From NCBI RefSeq assembly GCF_010727125.1, contig NZ_AP022564.1, forward strand, positions 2,542,001-2,606,000: a stretch of DNA of 64,000 nucleotides. The letters run 5' to 3'. The notes beneath the pieces are model-generated. The model was not told the origin of the DNA. It was given only the letters and a program-made list of their open reading frames with translations, and searched no databases. Made by a program: the position numbers and the translations under genes. Positions 57,845 to 64,000 of this stretch are shown one piece after another (within the stretch, counting starts at the first letter, position 1; each line of letters begins with the position of its first letter). The stretch is from Mycolicibacter terrae. GTDB lineage: Bacteria > Actinomycetota > Actinomycetes > Mycobacteriales > Mycobacteriaceae.

Positions 57845-59372
57845 AACGCTCCTGGAGTCGTCCCTTGATCAGCTTGCCGGTCGGAGTGCGCGGCAGGTCG
57901 GTGCTGAACTCGTAGCGTCGGGGCACCTTGTAGGACGCGATGCGCTCCCGCAGAAATCGATCCAGCAGTGCCGGCAGGTCGTGACATCGGCCGGGATCGA
58001 CAGTCGGATGGACCACGGCCACAACCGATTGACCCATCTCCGGGTCGGGTACGCCGATGACCGCCACATCCAGCACCGCCGGATGCAGCGCCAGCGCGTT
58101 CTCGATCTCCTGCGGGTAGATGTTGACCCCGCCGGAGATGATCGTGAACGACTTGCGGTCGGTGAGATACAGATAGCCCTCGGCGTCCAAGCGCCCGACG
58201 TCACCGGTGGTCGTCCAGTTCGGATGGCTCCGGTGGCGGGTTTCGGCGGTGCGCTGCGGGTCATTGTGGTATTCGAACGGCGCGACGTCACGTTCGAAGT
58301 AGACGGTTCCGGTCTCGCCCGTCGCGACCTCGGCGCCGCTGTCGTCGCAGATGTGTGCAATGCCCAGCACCGGTTTGCCGACCGACCCGGGATGCCGTAG
58401 CCAGTCTTGGCTGTCGATGATGGTGGTGCCGGCGGCTTCGGTGGCCGAGTAATACTCCAGCAGGATCGGCCCCCACCAGTCGATCATCGCGCGTTTGACC
58501 TCCACCGGGCACGGCGCGGCGCCGTGTACCGCGCACCGGTGCGATGACAGGTCAAACGAGTCACGGATCTGCCGGTCGAGTCGGAGCATCCGGACGAACA
58601 TCGTCGGCACCCATTGACTGTGGGTAACCCGGTACCGCTCGATGAACAGCAGCGCGTCCGCAGCGTCGAAGTGCCGCATCATCACCACCGTTGCTCCGAT
58701 TCGGTGCGCCATCGCCATGAACCGCAGCGGCGCGGCGTGATAGACCGGCGCCGGGGACAGGTAGACCGAGTCCGGGCCCAATCCCAGCACCGGGGCGAAC
58801 AGTCCCGTTATCCGGTCGCCCGACTCGTCGACGTCGTAGCCGGGCAACGGTGCCTCGATACCCTTGGGGAACCCCGTTGTACCCGACGAATACAGCATGT
58901 CCGCACCGCATGGCTGGGCCGGCAAGGGTTGCGTCGAAGCAGCTGCCACCAGGGTCTCGTAGTCGTCGAAACCGTCGACGCAACCGGCACCGCCCAAGGC
59001 GATCCGGTGGCCGACTCGGGGTGTCTGGGCGATCACCGTGGCGGCGATACCGGCGTACCTCTCGGCGATCACGAACGCCTGCGCGTCGCAGTCGTTGACG
59101 ATGTAGGCGACTTCTGCGGCGGTCAGCTGCGAGTTGACGAACGTGACGTAGAGTCCCGAACGCAGAGCGGCCCAGTAGATCTCCAATGCGCGTGGCTGGT
59201 TGTCGGACAGCACCGCGATGTGATCGCCCGGCCGGACGCCGACGTCATAGAGATGGCGGGCGAACCGCAGCGAGCGGGTGTCGAGTTGGCCGTAGGTGAC
59301 TGTCTCTCCGGTTTCGGCGACGACGATCGCCGGCTTGTCGGGCGTGGTCGCCGCGTGAGCGCCGGGATACAT
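57837..59372 (-). CDS. AMP-dependent acyl-CoA synthetase (FadD-type), copy B
   Basis: The 511-residue enzyme has YSSGTTGFPKGIEAP, LEYYSATEAAG, TDRKSFTIISGGVNIYPQEIE and the terminal TPTGKLIKG. This is the full ANL motif set of a fatty-acid- or aryl-CoA ligase. It starts 18 nt after the SDR and overlaps copy A by 8 nt. Pathway and substrate are unknown; the GVNIYPQE form is common in medium-chain or aromatic acyl-CoA ligases. Confidence 0.9.
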   Translation of the reverse strand: MYPGAHAATTPDKPAIVVAETGETVTYGQLDTRSLRFARHLYDVGVRPGDHIAVLSDNQPRALEIYWAALRSGLYVTFVNSQLTAAEVAYIVNDCDAQAFVIAERYAGIAATVIAQTPRVGHRIALGGAGCVDGFDDYETLVAAASTQPLPAQPCGADMLYSSGTTGFPKGIEAPLPGYDVDESGDRITGLFAPVLGLGPDSVYLSPAPVYHAAPLRFMAMAHRIGATVVMMRHFDAADALLFIERYRVTHSQWVPTMFVRMLRLDRQIRDSFDLSSHRCAVHGAAPCPVEVKRAMIDWWGPILLEYYSATEAAGTTIIDSQDWLRHPGSVGKPVLGIAHICDDSGAEVATGETGTVYFERDVAPFEYHNDPQRTAETRHRSHPNWTTTGDVGRLDAEGYLYLTDRKSFTIISGGVNIYPQEIENALALHPAVLDVAVIGVPDPEMGQSVVAVVHPTVDPGRCHDLPALLDRFLRERIASYKVPRRYEFSTDLPRTPTGKLIKGRLQERYA

Positions 59373-59390
59373 CGTGACGTGCCGCTCCGG

Positions 59391-60227
59391 TCAGTAGAGG
59401 TAGTCTTCGCCGCTTGCCCGCACGGTGATGTCACTGATGCTGATGCCCCACGGCTGGTCGATCACCCCGACCACGGCGTCAGCCAGATCCTCCGGGGTGA
59501 TCAGCCAGTACTTCACCGAGTCGACGTCGGTCTGCTCGGCGCTCAGGGTGCCGTCGGCGAACGCGGTGAGCGAGCGCGTGTAGCTCTCAGCGCGGGATCC
59601 GACGATGCCCATGATCGCCGCTCCGTTGACCACCCCGCTGGCCAGGTTGGTGCCCAGCACGCCGGTCGGTTTGACGGTGGTCACCTTGATCTTGCCCTTG
59701 GCCTCGCTGCGCAGGGAGTCCGACAGCACGGTGACCGCGGCCTTGGTCGCGCTGTAGACGCCTGAGCCTGCTACCCCGGCGTTGCCGTAGATCGACGAGA
59801 TGTTGACGACGTGGCCCCGGCCCTGCTCGATCATCTGGTCGTAGACGGCCGAGATCCCGTTCACCACGCCCTTGATGTTGATGTCGATCGCGCGGTGCCA
59901 CTGCTGCCAGGCCCGCTCGTGGTCGGCGAAGTAGGCCAGCGGCATGACGCCGGCGTTGTTGACGATGACGTCCACCGCGCCAAAGGTCTGCACCGCGTGC
60001 CCGACGGCGGCTTTCATCTGCTCCATGTCGGTGACGTCGGCGACGTGGTGGGTGCCGGAATGTCCGGCAGCGCGGATTCCGTCGAAGACGGCGGCCAGAT
60101 TCGCCTCGCCGATGTCCACCCCGACCACGCGGGCGCCTCCGGCGGCGCACTTCTCGGCGATGAGCTTGCCGAATCCGCCGCCGGCGCCGGTGATGACGAC
60201 GACCTTGTCCTGCAGGTGTTGCGACAC
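59391..60227 (-). CDS. Short-chain dehydrogenase/reductase
   Basis: The 278-residue SDR has the cofactor motif VVITGAGGGFGK, the acid after strand 2 (VVGVDIGEAN, favouring NAD), NNAGVMPL, and the catalytic S-Y-K set in NISSIYGNAGVAGSGVYSATKAA. It is the first gene of the SDR-ligase-ligase operon. The substrate is a hydroxyl or keto compound of unknown type, plausibly one whose acid product is activated by the ligases. Confidence 0.9.
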   Translation of the reverse strand: MSQHLQDKVVVITGAGGGFGKLIAEKCAAGGARVVGVDIGEANLAAVFDGIRAAGHSGTHHVADVTDMEQMKAAVGHAVQTFGAVDVIVNNAGVMPLAYFADHERAWQQWHRAIDINIKGVVNGISAVYDQMIEQGRGHVVNISSIYGNAGVAGSGVYSATKAAVTVLSDSLRSEAKGKIKVTTVKPTGVLGTNLASGVVNGAAIMGIVGSRAESYTRSLTAFADGTLSAEQTDVDSVKYWLITPEDLADAVVGVIDQPWGISISDITVRASGEDYLY

Positions 60228-60376
60228 AGTCGGCCTCCCGACAACGTGAATCGGAGTGAAGGTATCGGTGCAGTGTAGGTGGCCGCCGTCACCCCTGTTA
60301 CGTGCGCCCGATTTGCCCCGCGACAGGCCGAGCGTTCAACCACTGTGGCAGGGGTCCCGGACGCTATGGTCACATC

Positions 60377-61489
60377 GTGAAACGTCGAACGGCGCTGGGG
60401 CTGCCGCTCCTGTTGGCGGCGGGTCCCACACTGAGCCGGCTCCCGCGGGCCGTCGCGGACCCCGGCCGGTGGTCGATCGACCGGGCCAACCGCTGGTATC
60501 AGGCGCAGGGCTGGCCCGTCGGCTCGAACTACATCACCTCCACGGCCGTCAACCAGCTCGAGATGTTTCAGCCCGGAACTTTCGACCTGCGGCGCATCGA
60601 TGCCGAACTGGGGTGGGCCCGCTCGGCCGGCTTCAACACCGTGCGCGTCTTCCTGCACGACCAGCTGTGGGCGGCCGACCGTAAGGGCTTCCAGTACCGA
60701 CTGGCCCAGTTCGTCGCCGTGGCCGCCCGCCACCGCATCAAACCGATGTTCGTGCTGTTCGACTCCTGCTGGGACCCGCACCCCAGGGCGGGTGCGCAGC
60801 CCGCGCCGCGGCCCGGCATCCACAATTCCCGCTGGGTGCAGAGCCCGGGCGCCGAGCGCCTCGGTGACCGCAACTACTACCGCACCCTGTATGACTACGT
60901 CACCGGCGTGATGACCCAATTCCGTTACGATGAACGGGTTCTGGCCTGGGATTTGTGGAACGAGCCGGACAACATGGCTCGCGAGTACAGCAGCGTCGAG
61001 CGGTCCGACAAGCTCGACCTCATCAGTGACCTCCTTCCCCAGGTGTTCAGCTGGGCGCGGGCGGTCGATGCCCGTCAGCCGCTGACCAGTGGGATCTGGG
61101 AGGGCTCGCGGCAGGGCAGCGCGATCGTCAACACCCAGCTCAACAGCTCCGACATCATCACGTTCCACTCCTATGACAAGCCGGGGACGTTCAGTGAGCG
61201 GATCGCTGAGCTGACGCCGCTGGGCCGCCCGATCCTGTGCACCGAGTACCTGGCGCGCACCCGGGGCAACACCATCGACGGGATACTGCCGATCATGAAG
61301 CGTCACAATGTGGGCGCCTACAACTGGGGTTTCGTCGCCGGGAGGACGCAGACCTACCTGCCGTGGGACTCCTGGGACAGCCCCTACACCTCGGCGCCGC
61401 AGGTCTGGTTCCACGATCTGGTGCAGCCCACCGGCCGCGCGTACCGCAACCTGGAGATCCTGACGATCAGCAACCTGACCGGGCGCTGA
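60377..61489 (+). CDS. Secreted glycoside hydrolase family 5-like protein
   Basis: The 370-residue protein starts KRRTALGLPLLLAAG, a twin-arginine-containing hydrophobic signal, and is probably exported. The TIM-barrel body has acid/base E196 in DLWNEPDN and nucleophile E290 in ILCTEYLART, the two glutamates of retaining GH5 enzymes. Length suits one catalytic domain without a carbohydrate-binding module. A beta-mannan or glucan substrate is possible. The GTG at 60377 is chosen to keep the signal intact. A hairpin follows the gene. Confidence 0.85.
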   Translation: MKRRTALGLPLLLAAGPTLSRLPRAVADPGRWSIDRANRWYQAQGWPVGSNYITSTAVNQLEMFQPGTFDLRRIDAELGWARSAGFNTVRVFLHDQLWAADRKGFQYRLAQFVAVAARHRIKPMFVLFDSCWDPHPRAGAQPAPRPGIHNSRWVQSPGAERLGDRNYYRTLYDYVTGVMTQFRYDERVLAWDLWNEPDNMAREYSSVERSDKLDLISDLLPQVFSWARAVDARQPLTSGIWEGSRQGSAIVNTQLNSSDIITFHSYDKPGTFSERIAELTPLGRPILCTEYLARTRGNTIDGILPIMKRHNVGAYNWGFVAGRTQTYLPWDSWDSPYTSAPQVWFHDLVQPTGRAYRNLEILTISNLTGR

Positions 61490-61527
61490 TCGCAAAGCCG
61501 CACCGGATTCGGGGGATGTTCGCGTTA

Positions 61528-61542
61528 CCGGCTGATAGCCGG
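61528..61542 (+). terminator. Hairpin after the GH5 gene
   Basis: CCGGCT-GAT-AGCCGG lies 38 nt after the GH5 stop and before the kinase gene. A perfect 6-bp stem without a U-run; possible terminator. Confidence 0.4.
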
Positions 61543-61628
61543 CCCCTTCGATGATGAAATCATGGGCGGCGATGTCGTCGGGCCGCCGGTTCGGTGATCG
61601 GTGTCCACGGGTCTGACTTGAGGAGTCG

Positions 61629-63371
61629 ATGATGGACGAGACCGCGTCGGGTTCGCGGGCTGGGTCACGGGTTGGGCGCTACCTCCTCACACGCCTGCTG
61701 GGCCGAGGCCCCACCGGTGCGGTCTATGAGGCCGTCGACACGCAGAAGGACCGCGCCGCCGCGGTCAAACTGCTCTCACCGGCGTTGGGCCGGGATCCGG
61801 CTTTCCGAGAATGGTTGCAGCGGGAGGCGCTCACCGTCGGGCGGGTCCAGGAGCCGCACGTGGTCCCGGTCCGCGATTACGGCGAGCTGGACGGCCACGT
61901 GTTCATCGATATGCCGCTGGTGCCGGGCACCGACCTGTCCGCGCTGTTGAAGCGAACCGGGGTGCTGCCCCCGCCGCGGGCGGTGAACATCGTGTGGCAG
62001 GCCGCGTCGGCACTGGATGCCGCGCATGCCGCCGGGGTGATCCACCGGGGCGTCAAGCCACGCAACATCCTGCTGACCGGTGATGACTTCGTCTACCTGG
62101 TGGACTTCGGGATCGCCGGTGCGCCCGGGGCGAACGCGGCCGACACCGACCATGCGGGCGCCCGCTGGAAGTACTCCGCACCGGAGCTCTTCTCCGGCGG
62201 TGACTTCGGTCCCGCCGTGGACGTCTACTCGCTGGCGTGCGTGCTCTACCAGTGCTTGACGGGTTCACCGCCGTACCGGGCCGACAGCGTCAAGATGCTG
62301 GCCAGTGCTCACCAGACCAAGCCGATTCCGCGGCCCAGCCAGGCCGGCTCGACGATCCCGCCCACCTTTGACGCGGTGATCGCCAAAGGCATGGCCAAGG
62401 ACCCGCAGGAGCGCTTCGCCAGCGCCGCCGAGCTGGCCACCGCGGCCTATCAGGCGTTGAGTGCACCCGATCAGCACCGGACGTTGCACATCTACGAGGC
62501 CAGCCAACAGTCCACCCCGCCGCTGATCGAGCAGCCGAAGCCGAGCGTGCCGCCGGCTGCGCAGGTGCCTCCCGCCGAGCAGCCGATACCGCCGGTGGCG
62601 CCCGCCCCGGTGTCTGCGCCGACTCCCCCGCCGGTCCCGCCTGCGCAAGAGGAAGCCGCTCCACCGCCAGAACCCGCCGGCGCCGCCGAACGGCCGGCCC
62701 CGCAATCGAGCATTCCGCGCATTTCCACCCCCGACGACGACTGGTTCAGCTCCGCGCGGCCCGCACCCGGCTACCGCGATCCCGGTAAACGCAAGCAACT
62801 GCTGCGCCTTGCGGCGCTACTGGCCGTGGCCCTCGGGCTGATCATCTGGATGACGAACCGGTCGGGTTCGGATGAACTCGTCGCCGCCCCCGATGATCAG
62901 GGGCTCGCCACGGCGACGCAGGGACCCGCGACGTCCATGTCATCCACCGAAGCCCAGTCGCGGTTGCTCAAGCTGCTGCCCCCCGGTTATCCGCTGGATT
63001 CCTGCAGGCCGGCCACACCGATGGGTGGCGCCATCGCGGAAGTGAGCTGCGGTCGCAACATCGACGTGGACGGCCCGCCCTCGGCGACCTACTCACTGTT
63101 CCCGGACGCCGGGGCGTTGCGCCTGGCCTTCGACAACACGGTGCAGGCCACTACGGTCGTCACCTGCCCCGGCCGGATCCAGTCGCCGGGCGCCTGGCAC
63201 CGGACCGCCACCCCGGACAAACCGAGCGGGATGCTGCTCTGCGGTATGCGCCAGGGTTCCCCCACCCTGGTGTGGACCAACGATGCCAACCTGGTGATCG
63301 CCCGTTTGCACACCGAACACAGCACGCCGTCCCTGGAGCAGCTCTACACCTGGTGGAGTTCGCATTCCTGA
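61629..63371 (+). CDS. Membrane Ser/Thr protein kinase homologue, predicted pseudokinase
   Basis: The 580-residue protein has an N-terminal Hanks-type kinase domain (about 15-280). A Pro/Ala-rich juxtamembrane segment follows, then one transmembrane helix (about 393-412) and an extracellular domain with paired Cys. The Gly loop GRGPTG, AVKLL (K47), DFG (159-161) and APE (184-186) are present. The catalytic loop reads HRGVKPRN instead of HRD-x-K-P-x-N, so the catalytic Asp is Gly141 (codon GGC at 62049-62051). The activation loop is also short and lacks the GT-x-x-Y pattern. It resembles Pkn receptors but is probably inactive or acts as a scaffold. Confidence 0.86.
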   Translation: MMDETASGSRAGSRVGRYLLTRLLGRGPTGAVYEAVDTQKDRAAAVKLLSPALGRDPAFREWLQREALTVGRVQEPHVVPVRDYGELDGHVFIDMPLVPGTDLSALLKRTGVLPPPRAVNIVWQAASALDAAHAAGVIHRGVKPRNILLTGDDFVYLVDFGIAGAPGANAADTDHAGARWKYSAPELFSGGDFGPAVDVYSLACVLYQCLTGSPPYRADSVKMLASAHQTKPIPRPSQAGSTIPPTFDAVIAKGMAKDPQERFASAAELATAAYQALSAPDQHRTLHIYEASQQSTPPLIEQPKPSVPPAAQVPPAEQPIPPVAPAPVSAPTPPPVPPAQEEAAPPPEPAGAAERPAPQSSIPRISTPDDDWFSSARPAPGYRDPGKRKQLLRLAALLAVALGLIIWMTNRSGSDELVAAPDDQGLATATQGPATSMSSTEAQSRLLKLLPPGYPLDSCRPATPMGGAIAEVSCGRNIDVDGPPSATYSLFPDAGALRLAFDNTVQATTVVTCPGRIQSPGAWHRTATPDKPSGMLLCGMRQGSPTLVWTNDANLVIARLHTEHSTPSLEQLYTWWSSHS

Positions 63372-63405
63372 TCGCCGTTGTTTGCGACGCAACCCTGAGA
63401 CGTCA

Positions 63406-63437
63406 CCTAACGTCACTGTCAAATCCGTTAGGATTTG
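63406..63437. promoter_or_regulatory. Overlapping inverted repeats upstream of the MPT63-like gene
   Basis: CCTAACG/CGTTAGG (63406-63412 and 63426-63432) and CAAATCC-GTTA-GGATTTG (63420-63437) share bases, so only one stem can form at a time. They sit 55-86 nt before the start codon and could be an operator or a terminator of the kinase gene. Confidence 0.45.
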
Positions 63438-63491
63438 CGGTCTGGACTGACACACCCCCCGAGATCCAGTCGAACCGAGGAGTCAACAACG

Positions 63492-64000
63492 ATGAAGTTG
63501 ATCACTACCGCCGTGGCCGCAGCCGGAGCGTTGGCCACTGCCGGAGCCGTCAGCCTCGCGACCGCCAGCGCGGACGCCGGCGACGCCGCCCCGACGACCC
63601 AGCCGATCGGCACCCAGGGCACCGTGGACAGCGGCGGGGTGATCCAGGGTTGGACGGTCAGCGACCTGCGGCCCAGCACCGATGCCATCCCCTACCAGCC
63701 CCACGGCACGCTGTGGGAGGCCACCGCCACCGACGTGGCCATCCAGGGCACTGTCACGCCGGTGATCGCCAACCTCGGTGCTCGTTCCCCCAGCGGCCAG
63801 ACCTACCCCGCGCTGTTCGGGGTGGCCACCCCGCAGGGCGTGAACCCCTCCAACCTGGCGCAGGGCCAGAAGACGAGCGGCAAGGTCTACTTCGACGTCA
63901 CCGGCGACGCGCCCAACAGCGCGGTCTACCAGTTCGCCGGAAAGGACCAGCTGGTCTGGACCCCGGCCGCACCGGCCGCCCCGACCGGCGGCGGTTCGTC
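63492..64000 (+). CDS. MPT63/DUF1942-family secreted immunogenic protein (truncated by window end)
   Basis: The first 169 codons are present. They encode a signal peptide (VAAAGALATAGAVSLAT, cleavage near ASADA) and an Ig-like beta-sandwich with GWTVSDLRPSTDAIPY, LWEATATDVAIQGTVTPVI and GKVYFDVTGDAP. This pattern matches MPT63 (Rv1926c in M. tuberculosis). The C-terminus extends past the usual MPT63 end into a Pro/Ala/Gly tail and has no stop before 64000. GAGGAG about 10 nt upstream supports the ATG. Function is unknown. Confidence 0.9.
   Translation, partial: MKLITTAVAAAGALATAGAVSLATASADAGDAAPTTQPIGTQGTVDSGGVIQGWTVSDLRPSTDAIPYQPHGTLWEATATDVAIQGTVTPVIANLGARSPSGQTYPALFGVATPQGVNPSNLAQGQKTSGKVYFDVTGDAPNSAVYQFAGKDQLVWTPAAPAAPTGGGS

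Overview
The window is high-GC actinobacterial chromosome from a mycobacterium. The evidence is the fatty acid synthase II block (fabD, acpM, kasA, kasB, accD6) behind aceE and a MabR-like regulator, mycothiol-dependent MscR, the PtkA/PtpA pair, tandem cutinases, an MPT63-family antigen and a REP13E12-type HNH gene. From memory, the gene order from about 5.3 to 34.6 kb follows the M. tuberculosis segment Rv2228c to Rv2260, with local differences. The species cannot be named from the sequence alone.

Layout. 1-5.3 kb: 5' part of RNase P RNA, a 2OG-Fe(II) oxygenase, a methyltransferase/flavoprotein operon, cysK-cysE and an XRE-cupin regulator. Near-identical three-half-site operators lie before both the flavoprotein and the regulator. 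5.3-14.6 kb: RNase HI/phosphatase, zinc-ribbon protein, Nif3-like protein, ptkA-ptpA, SURF1, redox enzymes, tRNA-Val, ahpE. 14.7-24.5 kb: aceE, mabR and the FAS-II/mycolate operon. 24.7-29.4 kb: glpD and a TetR gene divergent from an alkylglycerone-phosphate-synthase-like flavoprotein and a diacylglycerol kinase. 29.4-45.3 kb: serine hydrolase, amidohydrolase, mscR and its MBL partner, an Hsp70-like membrane protein, two cutinases, a ThDP enzyme with a GlcD-type dehydrogenase, and tex.

45.3-55.5 kb is accessory: a type I restriction-modification island in two tightly coupled blocks. One is hsdM-hsdS-exonuclease/BRCT; the other is fic-hsdR. The second block is preceded by its own palindrome-rich promoter region, and its Fic protein carries a C-terminal winged-helix domain. 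This suggests that restriction is controlled separately from modification, with Fic as the possible controller. The island abuts a REP13E12-type gene and has no integrase.

55.5-64 kb: ankyrin-like protein, an SDR plus two acyl-CoA-ligase-type enzymes, a secreted GH5 glycosidase, a membrane Ser/Thr kinase whose catalytic Asp is replaced by Gly (a predicted pseudokinase), and a truncated MPT63-like secreted protein.

The strongest leads are the Fic-controlled restriction module, the XRE-cupin/dithiol-oxidase-like regulon beside cysteine biosynthesis, the pseudokinase, and several long structured intergenic repeats.
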